DNA from: CBDCXE01 sp965223725 [NCBI: Nitrospinota bacterium]
GTDB taxonomy: Bacteria; Nitrospinota_A; UBA7883
DNA length: 64,000 bases
Direction of reading: 5' to 3'
Assembly (NCBI GenBank): GCA_965223725.1
Contig: CBDCXE010000005.1
Span: 558,001 to 622,000 of the forward strand
The position numbers and the translations under genes are program-made. Shown here in pieces: positions 17,782 through 26,609 of the stretch (its first letter is position 1; each line of letters starts with the position of its first letter). The notes beneath the pieces are model-generated. The model did no database searches, was not told the origin of the DNA, and saw only the letters and a list, made by a program, of their open reading frames with translations.

Positions 17782-18749
17782 AGTTCTCGTCATCGGAAAT
17801 TTTGCCGATATCCTCATCGAGCGGCTTCAGGGCGGAGATGGTCGAGAAGGTTCTCCACCTGCTGAATCTTCTGAACGCCCTGAACTCGCACCCCTTTCTC
17901 AAGGGGAAGTGGGTCTTGAAGGGTGGCACAGCCCTGAATCTGTTCGTGCTCGACCTTCCCAGGTTATCCGTGGATATCGACCTCAATTACATCGGGGCGC
18001 TCAATCGCGAGGAAATGCTGACTGATAGACCCAAGATCGAGCAGGCGGCCCAAGCAGTGTTTTCCCGAGAAGGATTCACCATAAAAAGGGTACCGGACGA
18101 ACACGCAGGTGGGAAGTGGCGGTTGAACTACCAAAGCTTCACCGGGCAATCAGGTAACCTCGAAGTCGACCTGAATTTCATGTTCAGACAGCCACTATGG
18201 GATGTTCGCTCCGCTGACTCGCACCCTCTAGGGGATTTCCAGGCCAAGAGCATTCCTGTTCTCGACCTGCACGAATTGGCCGCGGGCAAGGTCGCTGCTC
18301 TGCTGGCGCGTGGGCAAGCGAGAGATATATTCGACTGCCACCAGATTCTCAACATGACCGATTTAGAACGCGACCGGCTCCGCATAGCATTTGTCGTATA
18401 CGGTGGGATGAACCGTAAAGATTGGAGGACGGTCTCAATCAAAAACGTGGGTTTCAATACAGCGGAATTGGCGAGGCAACTGGTTCCCACGCTTCACGTC
18501 CGCGCAATCCAAGGTCAAAGTTCACCGACAGAATACGGGGCGCAACTTGAGGATGAGTGCAGGAAGGCCTTGTCCGCGGTGTTGCCGTTCACTGACGCCG
18601 AACGGAAATTCCTTGACCTGTTGCTCGACAAAGGGGAAATTGACGCTACGATTTTAACCGCCGATACAGCCCTCCAGAAACGTATTCAAAGACAACCACT
18701 TCTCGAATGGAAAGCTATCAACGTCCGGCAGCACAAAGGGTTGTCCTGA
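17778..18749 (+). CDS. abiEii: AbiEii-family nucleotidyltransferase toxin
   Basis: A 323-residue protein of the AbiEii/DUF1814 nucleotidyltransferase family, with the GG motif (KGGTALN, residues 48-54) and the D-x-D metal motif (SVDIDLNY, D66 and D68). The family modifies RNA; known members add nucleotides to tRNA 3' ends or otherwise block growth. GTG at 17778 overlaps the antitoxin stop as GTGA, with GGGGAG 7 bases upstream; an ATG 5 codons earlier lacks such a site. Type IV toxin-antitoxin behaviour and phage defence are known for this pair. Confidence 0.87.
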   Translation: MKFSSSEILPISSSSGFRAEMVEKVLHLLNLLNALNSHPFLKGKWVLKGGTALNLFVLDLPRLSVDIDLNYIGALNREEMLTDRPKIEQAAQAVFSREGFTIKRVPDEHAGGKWRLNYQSFTGQSGNLEVDLNFMFRQPLWDVRSADSHPLGDFQAKSIPVLDLHELAAGKVAALLARGQARDIFDCHQILNMTDLERDRLRIAFVVYGGMNRKDWRTVSIKNVGFNTAELARQLVPTLHVRAIQGQSSPTEYGAQLEDECRKALSAVLPFTDAERKFLDLLLDKGEIDATILTADTALQKRIQRQPLLEWKAINVRQHKGLS

Positions 18750-19116
18750 CGAAACCTGCTTTTGCAGCCCCCCAGAAGCTTGTTGCATTTCCCCACTGGT
18801 GAATCATAAATACCGAGAATTCGTAACAAAGGCGATCCGCTCTCTTGGATCTAATAAACACAGGTTTGGTCAAGGGGTGAAATTTTCATATACCGCTAAG
18901 ACTTTATCTCTATTACATTTAGAAATATTGCTAAATATTTTTCTTATGAGCTTGACATACAAGATATAGATTTTATTCATTAAAGAACGTGCTATATCTA
19001 GTATGTGTGCACAAAATGATACTAGTTGCGTTGTATTGGTGAACATTAAGCTTGTAAAATAAAAAGAGAGTTTTTACCGGTTGGCGTGCGGTAGATCGCT
19101 GAAGCGGAAGAGTTAA
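18750..19116. other. 367-bp noncoding region before the membrane/MBL pair
   Basis: No gene seen. A TTGACA at 18952-18957 with a poor -10 (ATTCAT, 18975-18980) at 17-bp spacing may be a promoter for the operon starting at 19117. The stretch 18,880-19,060 is AT-rich. Confidence 0.4.
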
Positions 19117-19776
19117 ATGAAGCGTGACTTTGATTTCTATGAATTCGTGGGTGTGATCGCGCCAGGAATGGTTGTGACTGTCGGTGGTGCTCTCATCGTT
19201 TCGCCTACATACGATCAGATTAAACAATTCGCAGATATTTCGGCTGGCGGATTGGGTGTCCTTTTCACTCTTTCGTATGTAGTTGGCCAGCTTGTACAGG
19301 CTCTTGGCAACGTAATTGAAAAGGTCTGGTGGTGGCTATGGAGTGGAATGCCTAGCGACTGGCCCAGGAGCGGCGCGCATCAACTCATTTCTGACATCCA
19401 GCGCGAGTCCCTCCAGCAGCGGGTAAGGCAGATGTTCGGTAAGGATGATTTCGAAATAGGCCCGTCTATTGACGCGAAAGAGTGGTTTCCAATCACGCGT
19501 CAGATCTATGCTGCAGTCGCAGCAAATGGCAAGGCGTCTCGAATTGACGTTTTTAACGGCAATTATGGGTTCAATAGGGGAATAGCAGCTAGTATGCTAA
19601 CGCTACTGGTCATGATGTTGATTGCCCATGGGCTGGCGTACAAGATCGAATTAACGTTGTTAGCTCTGACTGGAATTGCCCTATATCGGATGCATAGGTT
19701 CGGCGTGCATTATGGGCGGGAACTTTTTGTTCAGTTCCTTCAGGTAGAGCTAAAGAACGAAAGGAAAGCAGTATGA
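19117..19776 (+). CDS. Two-to-three-TM membrane protein paired with an MBL hydrolase
   Basis: A 219-residue membrane protein. Hydrophobic segments lie at about residues 10-30, 44-66 and 152-185 (the last long enough for two passes). Between them is a soluble stretch with a Trp-rich patch (VWWWLWSG) and conserved-looking RQIYAAVAANGKASR. I do not recognise a family. Its stop overlaps the start of the ComEC-type MBL gene by 4 bp (ATGA), so the two products are almost certainly made together and probably interact. Its place in a cargo region full of defence genes suggests a conflict role; this is inference. Confidence 0.6.
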   Translation: MKRDFDFYEFVGVIAPGMVVTVGGALIVSPTYDQIKQFADISAGGLGVLFTLSYVVGQLVQALGNVIEKVWWWLWSGMPSDWPRSGAHQLISDIQRESLQQRVRQMFGKDDFEIGPSIDAKEWFPITRQIYAAVAANGKASRIDVFNGNYGFNRGIAASMLTLLVMMLIAHGLAYKIELTLLALTGIALYRMHRFGVHYGRELFVQFLQVELKNERKAV

Positions 19777-20828
19777 ACGCTGAATTTTACCTATTCAATG
19801 TAGATCATGGCCAATCCGCCGCCCTCCACCTTCCCAATGGACGCTGGTGTATTTTTGACCTTGGCCGGACCGCCAGTTTTTCGCCAGTGCGATGGATAGC
19901 GAACTGGGAGGCGCGCCGCCAAAACGTCATACATAATGCGCTACTACCCTTTGGAACATCAACAAGAAGACCGAATAAATTCTTGGCGGCTTTAGCACGT
20001 GCCAATGATTACGGCCTTGCAAATCCATATTCACAAGGGCTTAGCGGTGGACTTTTAGGAGCCACACTGACGGCGCCGCTTCCAAGAACAGAGCCATTTA
20101 GATTTTTGAAGGCTACTGTCAGCCATTTCCATGGCGATCATCTCGCCGATTGGGGAACGCTTGCTTGTTATGAACAAGACTATATGCGTACTGTGAGTTT
20201 TGACAAAGAATATCTTTATGACTGTTTGTCAAGTAATACATCGCAATCATTGGACTTAGTTTTGAGGTTTTCGGGGCATTTCAATGACAACTTCAGTCCA
20301 GCCTTTATCGGTCCCAATTATGGTAGCGGAACAATACGCGAATTATCTCTTCCTGTAAGTGTTGTCCGGTACTTGGGCGGTGATGCGAATTCCCGCGTTA
20401 ATAACGCCAGCGTTATCACACGAATTGATATTTATGGGAATTCGATTCTTTTGTGCGGCGATATGGAAAATGAAGCATGGGAGGCAATTATTAGTGACCG
20501 TGGGCAATATGGGGCCTCATGGAGGCCTTTTCTGAGAGACATCGATATCCTAGTTGCTCCACACCATGGCCACAAGAGCGGGTTTTCAACCAGCTTGTTG
20601 AATCTGGCTAAGCCCACTGTTGTTCTGGCCTCCGTTGTATCTAAAGATCCTCACGTGGATACGCGTTACTCACAGGACCCAGTTCGTGGCATACAGTTAA
20701 ATCAGGATAATCATAAGCTCATTACTACAAGACAGAAAGGGCATATTAAAATCACCATTGAACTACCGACTCTTGGCTTCCTTAAAGGACGTAGGAGTTG
20801 GTCATTTGGTGATGCAGCATTGCAGTGA
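19773..20828 (+). CDS. ComEC/Rec2-type metallo-beta-lactamase-fold hydrolase
   Basis: A 351-residue soluble protein with the MBL metal-binding motifs: HFHGDH at residues 118-123, CGD at 228-230, and PHHGHKSG starting at 263, the H-H-G-H/S-x-S signature of ComEC-like phosphodiesterase/nuclease domains. The N-terminal segment (FNVDHGQSAALHLPNGRW) also matches ComEC-type MBL proteins. It lacks the ComEC competence membrane domain, but the overlapping upstream gene supplies a membrane protein. Likely substrate is a nucleic acid or nucleotide. A terminator follows at 20,863. Confidence 0.75.
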   Translation: MNAEFYLFNVDHGQSAALHLPNGRWCIFDLGRTASFSPVRWIANWEARRQNVIHNALLPFGTSTRRPNKFLAALARANDYGLANPYSQGLSGGLLGATLTAPLPRTEPFRFLKATVSHFHGDHLADWGTLACYEQDYMRTVSFDKEYLYDCLSSNTSQSLDLVLRFSGHFNDNFSPAFIGPNYGSGTIRELSLPVSVVRYLGGDANSRVNNASVITRIDIYGNSILLCGDMENEAWEAIISDRGQYGASWRPFLRDIDILVAPHHGHKSGFSTSLLNLAKPTVVLASVVSKDPHVDTRYSQDPVRGIQLNQDNHKLITTRQKGHIKITIELPTLGFLKGRRSWSFGDAALQ

Positions 20829-20862
20829 CACTAAATATTTACTAATAGACTCTTACCTTACC

Positions 20863-20885
20863 GGACCTATCGGTCCAGTTTTTTT
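20863..20885 (+). terminator. Rho-independent terminator after the MBL gene
   Basis: Stem GGACC (20863-20867), loop TATC, stem GGTCC (20872-20876), then AGTTTTTTT. It lies 34 bp past the MBL stop. Confidence 0.6.
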
Positions 20886-20948
20886 GAAGACGCCACTTGT
20901 CTGACCCGGAATTGCCAGTTCTTAATATTCAGTGGTCGAATGCCCTGT

Positions 20949-21385
20949 TTAACTGAGCCCCGCCATCTTCGCGAGAAATAGCATATGTGCGGATGTCACG
21001 TGAAGCATGTGTTCTGCATATTCTCCTGTAACTGGGGTGCCTCCACTGGGCCCACGCCCGTGCGCATCTCCAAGTTTGTTGCGAATCGTGCCTACCGACT
21101 CGAAAACTGGACCGTAGAAGTTTGGGAATAGATTCTGTTTTCGACAAATATCAATAAGGCGTTTGCAAGTATCTTTATCTTCATCGTATGGCCAATTCTT
21201 AATTTGACATATGGTTTTGAGGAAACTCTCGAAAGCAGAACCCGACAGCGTAATGACGTCTTCGAATTGGCCAGCGCGCAATGCAGAGTGCGCTTTCAAC
21301 ATCTCCGAATTTACAACACGTAAACGTTTATCCGAGAGCAGTTGAAGAGATTGTGAAATGATCTCTTGGTGCAATAGCTGATGAT
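20949..21385 (-). pseudogene. AbiJ-like abortive infection gene, C-terminal part (split by IS)
   Basis: This encodes the C-terminal 145 residues of an abortive-infection protein with the Abi_C-type HEPN domain: AFESFLKTICQ, then RNKLGDAHGRG, where R-N-x4-D-A-H fits the R-x4-6-H ribonuclease motif of HEPN proteins. The N-terminal part lies on the other side of the IS (22,607-23,084). Removing the IS and one GAT copy joins the parts in frame. An ATG inside the IS end (21,416) could start an N-terminally truncated product of about 155 residues that would keep the HEPN motif. Confidence 0.8.
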
Positions 21386-21447
21386 GGGTTCTACACTGAA
21401 CTTCCGGACACATCAAAAAAGGTCGATAATGGCCGTGGAGGTGTGTT

Positions 21448-21735
21448 ATGCAACAACGAAGAAAATACTCTGATGAGTTTAAATTAGAGGCGGTTAATCT
21501 GGCTAATCAATCAGGCGTCTCTCTAAAACAGGTGGCTGAAGAACTGGGTATAAACCCTGGCATGCTGGGCCGTTGGCGAAAAGAGCTGGGCGAACATGGA
21601 GACAAGGCTTTCATGGGAAAAGGCAAAGCCAGAGATGAAGAAATGGCTGCTCTGAAGAGAGAGTTGGCCAGGGTGAAAAAGGAACGGGATTTTTTAAAAG
21701 AAGCGGCGGCGTTCTTCGCGAAGGAATCGAAATGA
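21448..21735 (+). CDS. IS3-family OrfA
   Basis: A 95-residue protein: N-terminal helix-turn-helix (YSDEFKLEAVNLANQSGVSL, then KQVAEELGINPGMLGRW) and a C-terminal leucine-zipper helix (ALKRELARVKKERDFLKEA). OrfA binds the IS ends and regulates transposition. GGAGG lies upstream of the ATG. It overlaps orfB by 4 bp (ATGA); in IS3 elements a -1 frameshift near this point makes the active OrfAB fusion. Confidence 0.92.
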   Translation: MQQRRKYSDEFKLEAVNLANQSGVSLKQVAEELGINPGMLGRWRKELGEHGDKAFMGKGKARDEEMAALKRELARVKKERDFLKEAAAFFAKESK

Positions 21736-22601
21736 AGTATCGGATGATTGATCGTTGCCGCGATGCTTTTCCCGTACGTATGATGTGTCGTCATCTTGAC
21801 GTGTCACCCAGCGGCTATTATGAATGGCGTGGACGAGGTCCAAGTAACCGGGCAATAGCCAATCATGCCCTGTTCAAGCAAATAAAAGCGCTACACAAGG
21901 AAAGTGACGGCGTCCTGGGTGCGCCACGTATCTGGGAGGAACTGCAGTACCAGGGTATACCCTGCGGTATTAATCGAGTTGCTCGACTGATGGGCGCCAA
22001 TAAGCTGCAAGGCATCCCACAGAAAAAGCGCTGGAAAAAGAAAGATGTGGGTCAGCGGCCAGCAGACATCTGTAATCACCTGGACCGCGATTTCACGGCA
22101 GATCAGGCCAATACCAAATGGGTTACGGATATTACCTATATTCGCACCGGAGAAAACTGGCTTTACCTGTGTGTCGTCATCGATCTGTTTTCAGGTATTG
22201 TGGTTGGCTGGTCGATGAACCACCGCCAGACGCGTGATCTGGTCATCCAGGCGGTATTGATGGCTTTATGGCATCGAAAAAATCATGAACCTGTCATTTT
22301 GCATTCAGATCGAGGCTGCCAGTTTACCAGTGATGAATACCAGCGGTTCCTGAAAGGCCATAACCTGATCTGTAGTATGAGCGCTGTCGGTAGCTGTGCT
22401 GACAATGCAGCTTGTGAAGGCTTCTTTGGGATGCTGAAACGGGAACGGATTAATCGTCGATATTACAGGACAAGATCTGAGGCCAGGGCCGATATTTTTG
22501 ACTATATCGAACGGTTCCATAATCCGAGGAAAAGACGGCAGCTTGAAATGAATCAACAGAAGCAATTAAACTTAACTAAACTGTCCGGGAAAATGGTGTA
22601 A
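21732..22601 (+). CDS. IS3-family OrfB transposase
   Basis: A 289-residue transposase with an HTH_21-type N-terminal region (FPVRMMCRHLDVSPSGYYEW, LGAPRIWEELQYQG) and the rve catalytic core: WVTDITYIR, HSDRGCQFTS and CEGFFGMLKRE provide the D-D-E triad. The frame is complete. The last 25 residues are Gln/Asn/Lys-rich and differ from the usual SPxEFE-type ending of IS3 transposases. Made as OrfAB by frameshifting, it copies and pastes the IS through a circular intermediate. Confidence 0.92.
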   Translation: MKYRMIDRCRDAFPVRMMCRHLDVSPSGYYEWRGRGPSNRAIANHALFKQIKALHKESDGVLGAPRIWEELQYQGIPCGINRVARLMGANKLQGIPQKKRWKKKDVGQRPADICNHLDRDFTADQANTKWVTDITYIRTGENWLYLCVVIDLFSGIVVGWSMNHRQTRDLVIQAVLMALWHRKNHEPVILHSDRGCQFTSDEYQRFLKGHNLICSMSAVGSCADNAACEGFFGMLKRERINRRYYRTRSEARADIFDYIERFHNPRKRRQLEMNQQKQLNLTKLSGKMV

Positions 22602-22606
22602 AACCC

Positions 22607-23084
22607 GATCTCTGCGTATGGCACGTGGGTATTCGTACTCAATTACAGTACCTTGCCTCTTGTGGCTAAATAGAAACGTTTCCTTTTCCACATGGTGTTC
22701 CACAAACGGCGTGAGTTCATAGCCAATGCCTGTTTCTCGAAAAATTTCGTTGATTTCATTGACACCGGAATTTTTTCCATTGTAAGTCCGCTGCTGAAAG
22801 CATGCTTCTACGAAGTCCAGCGCTTTGGGCTCGTCGCAACAGTAAAAGTGTTCGATCACCTGATGATCGCTTCGTCGAGCCGCATCGTAGCTTGAGCGAC
22901 AGAGGTATCCGTATCGTTTGAAAAGGACTTGCCCTACGTCGTCAATAAGCGTAGCAAATCCACCATGCTGTTCAGAGGCATGGTCCTTAAAAACAGAAAG
23001 AATCCTTGAGCGCACATTTTCAGGAATGTCATAGTGCAATTTGTCAGGCGGAAGTGTATTTCGCTGTGAGAACAATTTCCACAT
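22607..23084 (-). pseudogene. AbiJ-like abortive infection gene, N-terminal part (split by IS)
   Basis: The first 158 codons of the split gene. The opening (MWKLFSQRN, DIPENVRSRILSVFKDH) resembles the AbiJ N-terminal domain 4 that often precedes Abi_C HEPN domains. As it stands the frame runs into the IS and stops at 22,572. Continuous reading across the target site (RAIRRD, then HQLLHQE) would give a 303-residue protein. The complete family is implicated in phage abortive infection by RNA cleavage; here it should be inactive unless the IS is excised precisely. Confidence 0.8.
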
Positions 23085-23317
23085 TTGCCCTTTTTACCTT
23101 ATACCAATCAGCAACTTTTCTGTCCGCTTTTTGCTTTCGTCTATGATCTTTTCGGGTCACTTATAACGTTTCAAATATATATACAACCAAACTAAACTGC
23201 AATCTCAAGCTTGGTGTTGTCATAATCGACGGTCTATACCATTCATTCTATGAAACCGAGGGAAAGCGTATGCAATCGGACATTGAAAAATATCATATTT
23301 GGCAAACAACAAAGCTG

Positions 23318-24499
23318 TCAGCCTTCACTTTTACCATATTGATTACGTGATCGGTTAATTTTACTTATGGAAGTTTTTCTTTGTTCGACCTTAACCAGCA
23401 TTTCTGAAATCAGATCTCCGGCCACGCCTGCGGCTTCTTTCAATGCGGTGTCGTGGAGATGGGCGTAGCGCTGGGTGTTGCGCGGGTTCCTGTGCGTGAG
23501 TAGCTTCTGCAGACGGTACATGTCCACCTGGCCGCTTGACGCAAGATGCGAGGCGAACGTATGGCGCAAGTCATGAAAGCGGAATCCTTCCAGGTCGGCT
23601 CTTGCCAAAACCCTGTACCATGACTCTGAAATATCTTTGCGAGGTCTACCCATAATGCGGCTGGGAAAAACATGTTCTTCTCCAGGCTTCTTCAAACTTC
23701 TCATGATGGTCTTGAGCTGATCGCACAAAGGAATCGTGTCGACTTCTCCCTCCTTACCCCCTTTTGGCTCACGAAGATAGATTACCACTTGATTGAAGTC
23801 GACATCTCTCCACTTCAACCGAAGAATGGCGCTCTTGCGCAAACCTGTGTACAGGGCGGTAAGAATGATATTTTTCAGCTGCCCGTCCTGATCGCGGGAA
23901 GCTGAATCCACCAGTGTCGCAATCTGCTCAGAGTTCAAAAAGTTTGTTCGTTCGTTTTTGATTTTTGGTATCTCAAGGTGAAAATTTAGTCCTTGGCATA
24001 ACCCTTTTTTTACACCGAACTGGGAGATGCGGCGCAATAGGCCAAGGGCGTGGACGGCGGTTGTCTTTTTACCTTCCTTGAAAAGGCGAATTCTTACCCT
24101 GTCGACGTCTAGTGGAGATATTTTCGAAGGTTCCCTGTCGCCAAAGTTGGGGCGGACATGTTTGTTGTACAGGCTTTCCTCATTGTATCTAGACCTGTAA
24201 TAGCTCTTGCCCTCCAGGTAAATTTCCCATATTCGGTTTACGGTCAACCGTGCTCGCTCACGCTCCTCTTCTTCCTTTTTCGCGTCTCGTCGGTCCTTGT
24301 TGGACGGTTCGCCAAGCATCCGGCGGAGTTTTACCTGGTTTGCCCTCGCCGCCGTCATCCCTGGCGCCACACCTACAGGTTCCTCAACGCGTTTACCAGT
24401 GATCGGATGATAATAGCGAATGTAGAACTTTTTTCCAGTTCCCATTTTCACGTAGAAGACGTCTTTGTACTTTGTCTTGAATCGCTTGTAAGCCGGCAT
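23318..24499 (-). CDS. Tyrosine-recombinase integrase of the ICE
   Basis: A 393-residue phage-type integrase. It has an N-terminal arm-binding region (1-85), a SAM-like core-binding domain (about 90-180) and the catalytic domain with R221 (TGLRKS), H309-x-x-R312 (HDLRH), H336 and Y345 (TQRYAHL). It is transcribed away from the tRNA-Pro gene, whose 3' end is 144 bp from its start, and should insert the element at that site. It is intact. The residual integrase end at 16,674 is closely related to its C-terminus. Confidence 0.93.
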   Translation of the reverse strand: MPAYKRFKTKYKDVFYVKMGTGKKFYIRYYHPITGKRVEEPVGVAPGMTAARANQVKLRRMLGEPSNKDRRDAKKEEEERERARLTVNRIWEIYLEGKSYYRSRYNEESLYNKHVRPNFGDREPSKISPLDVDRVRIRLFKEGKKTTAVHALGLLRRISQFGVKKGLCQGLNFHLEIPKIKNERTNFLNSEQIATLVDSASRDQDGQLKNIILTALYTGLRKSAILRLKWRDVDFNQVVIYLREPKGGKEGEVDTIPLCDQLKTIMRSLKKPGEEHVFPSRIMGRPRKDISESWYRVLARADLEGFRFHDLRHTFASHLASSGQVDMYRLQKLLTHRNPRNTQRYAHLHDTALKEAAGVAGDLISEMLVKVEQRKTSISKINRSRNQYGKSEG

Positions 24500-24554
24500 T
24501 TTGGATCCCTTTCCACAAAATTATCCTTAAAAATTAATGCGTAAAAAGGGAAGC

Positions 24555-24611
24555 ATTTAGGGGGAATATGGGGGGTAAATTCGCTTTTCCCCCAAAATTT
24601 AGGGGGTAAAT
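24555..24611. repeat. G-rich direct repeats between integrase and tRNA, possible arm-type sites
   Basis: ATTTAGGGGG occurs at 24555 and 24597, and GGGGGTAAAT at 24571 and 24602, with an inverse run of C in between (TTTTCCCCC). Short direct repeats between an integrase gene and the attachment core are typical of integrase arm sites or excisionase sites. Confidence 0.5.
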
Positions 24612-24642
24612 CATGACCTGAAAATCGTAAGTCATTGAAAAA

Positions 24643-24719
<77 letters not shown>

Positions 24720-24863
24720 TCGGATGAAATTTGATAATACCATACAACCGTTCCATCATTCCATATTAAGAACAATCTGTTTTCTCATGTTGAATATAAA
24801 CTAAAATTGGAACAAACTATAAGATATACCTGTTCTACTGGATATCATTAAAATGGTTGGCCT

Positions 24864-25421
24864 ATGAGTATGGAACCTGAGGATCAGCAGAAATTGATAC
24901 TAGCGGCAAGAGATGCTATTTTGAGAACCGCCGAAGGCGCAAATGCTGATATACACCCTGTTGACCTGCCCGCGAGCCTTATGGAGAAATGTGGTGCGTT
25001 TGTGACCCTTCGTATAGATGGCGCGTTGCGTGGTTGCATCGGTCAGGTCGCCGGTACTTTACCACTTTATGATACTGTTATAGCCGCTGCTATAAGCGCT
25101 GCCACCCAGGATCCAAGGTTCAATCCAGTGAGCAAGGATGAAGTCGAAAAGGTTTCCATAGATATTTCTGTGCTTTCTGCCCCATGCCAGGTCGACACGT
25201 GGCGCGATATAAAAATCGGTGTCCATGGGATACTCCTGAAAAGAGATGATCGTCAAGCGGTCTATCTGCCACAGGTGGCGGTTGAGCAAGGTTGGGATCT
25301 TGAGACGACCCTTGATAACCTTGCGGCGAAGGCTGGGCTGGGCGCCGGTGAGTGGAGGGATGGGGCGACATTTGAAGTATTCACCGCTGAAGTTATAGAA
25401 GAAGATCGGAGCGGAAAGTAG
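24864..25421 (+). CDS. AMMECR1 family protein (AmmeMemoRadiSam protein A type)
   Basis: A 185-residue protein with the family signature LRGCIGQ (about residues 56-62), preceded by GAFVTLRIDG and followed by DPRFNPVSKDEV, which is typical of AMMECR1. The family is conserved in all domains of life, often next to a MEMO1-like protein and a radical SAM protein; neither is here. The cysteine of RGCIG is thought to be catalytic, but the reaction is not settled. It is the first core gene after the ICE junction. No good ribosome site is seen. Confidence 0.88.
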   Translation: MSMEPEDQQKLILAARDAILRTAEGANADIHPVDLPASLMEKCGAFVTLRIDGALRGCIGQVAGTLPLYDTVIAAAISAATQDPRFNPVSKDEVEKVSIDISVLSAPCQVDTWRDIKIGVHGILLKRDDRQAVYLPQVAVEQGWDLETTLDNLAAKAGLGAGEWRDGATFEVFTAEVIEEDRSGK

Positions 25422-25488
25422 ATAATTTATAAATTGGAATCATTTTGCTGTTACAGGGTCTAAACTGGTATATAAAGCCGGAGATAAA

Positions 25489-25917
25489 ATGAAAAATAAA
25501 ATAATAATTGTTACATTGTCCACGCTTTTTGTGGCGGCTGTACTGGGCATGTCGATATATGGAACCGACGCTACAGAAACCACTCAGCCGGCGGAACAGC
25601 TAATTAGCGCTGAGAAAGCGAATGAAATGATCAAAGCTGGCGAGGTTGGCCTTGTTCTGGACGCCCGCACGGTGGCGGAATATAAGGGGCTATATGGGCA
25701 TATTGAAGGCGCAAAGCTGATACCTCACACCGATATTGCCAGCCGCCTGGATGAGTTGATGCCTTACAAAGATAAAGTAATCCTGGTCTATTGTCATTCT
25801 GGTGTGCGCAGTGATTACGCTACCAATTATCTGAAGTCGCAAGGCTTTACCAAGGCGCTGGATATAGCTGGTGGTATTGTGGACTGGAACGCAAAAGGGC
25901 TGAAAACCGTTAAATAG
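25489..25917 (+). CDS. Exported rhodanese-like protein
   Basis: A 142-residue protein: an N-terminal signal or anchor segment (about residues 5-23), then a single rhodanese domain with LDARTVAEY and the active loop CHSGVRS (Cys near residue 105). Rhodanese domains carry sulfur as a cysteine persulfide; the exported position suggests periplasmic sulfur transfer or thiol chemistry. GGAGA precedes the ATG. It faces the convergent PCYCGC-like gene, another small periplasmic cysteine protein. Confidence 0.87.
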   Translation: MKNKIIIVTLSTLFVAAVLGMSIYGTDATETTQPAEQLISAEKANEMIKAGEVGLVLDARTVAEYKGLYGHIEGAKLIPHTDIASRLDELMPYKDKVILVYCHSGVRSDYATNYLKSQGFTKALDIAGGIVDWNAKGLKTVK

Positions 25918-25966
25918 CAGTTTGCAAGGCTGATTAATTAAGTTTGCGAGCTTTCTGACCAGGAGG

Positions 25967-26392
25967 CTATTTCAGATATTTGCTTTTAAAATAGCGGGAA
26001 ATTTCGATCGGTGTTTTCCCTTTGGCCGTCATCGCCTTTGCGTCCATGGCCTGTTTCATGCAAATTCCGCATTGCGAGGCATGATCATCCACATAGCAGG
26101 TTAACAAACTCTTATGCTTAAATATAGGGTTGACGGCGCAATAGCAATAACAGAAAAATTTATCCAGCAGACTAGGGTCGTCTTTAGCGATCTTGTATGT
26201 GTTTGAAACATATGGAACTGAAGCGAACATCAGTGGATCAAGGGTTTTGCGGGTTTCCACAGCGTCCTCACTTTCAAGCAGATGGTTCTGGATCATATCG
26301 GCTACCATCTTTTTTGATTGTGCGGATGAAACGCCGCCAGCGACAATATAACCTAATATTAAAACAAACGACAGAACGGCGATAGTTTTCAT
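25967..26392 (-). CDS. PCYCGC-motif-like exported cysteine protein
   Basis: A 141-residue protein with an N-terminal signal segment (about residues 2-20) and a cysteine cluster FCYCYC, then TCYVDDHASQCGICMKQA. This resembles the PCYCGC-domain family, small periplasmic or lipid-anchored proteins of unknown role; the C-terminal TPIEISRYFKSKYL also fits. The ATG at 26392 is preferred over one 16 codons earlier because AAAGGAG lies just upstream. It is a possible metal or haem binder, but the family function is not established. Confidence 0.7.
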   Translation of the reverse strand: MKTIAVLSFVLILGYIVAGGVSSAQSKKMVADMIQNHLLESEDAVETRKTLDPLMFASVPYVSNTYKIAKDDPSLLDKFFCYCYCAVNPIFKHKSLLTCYVDDHASQCGICMKQAMDAKAMTAKGKTPIEISRYFKSKYLK

Positions 26393-26609
26393 TCCACTCC
26401 TTTCCATATTATGGATCAGCGGCAAGCTGATAAATTGCAATATTCACAATACAGTATATCAACCGATGTCGATGCTAGGCAATGGTAAACTCTGATATCA
26501 TAGTAATATTACGATTTATCACTATAATAAATAAAAATTTTAAGCTTGTGTCGAGACGGTCTATGTTTTTATTAATCAATGTCGATATCTTCCGGGAAGT
26601 ATTCAAACA

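Larger units (their letters stand above)
21386..22606 (+). mobile_element. IS3-family insertion sequence, intact, with GAT target duplication
   Basis: A 1,221-bp element with inverted ends beginning GGGTTYTACAC (left 21386, right end 22606), also sharing TTCCGGACA/TTCCCGGACA further in. It is flanked by the 3-bp direct repeat GAT (21383-21385 and 22607-22609). It contains complete orfA and orfB. The intact ends, intact genes and clear duplication suggest a recent insertion. It is not the same IS as the one at 11,353. Confidence 0.93.

Noticed and set aside
1-24642. A second copy of the tRNA-Pro 3' end (left att site)
   Set aside because: I scanned for the TGGTCGGGGCGAGAGG sequence and found no other copy, so the left end is taken to be outside the window.
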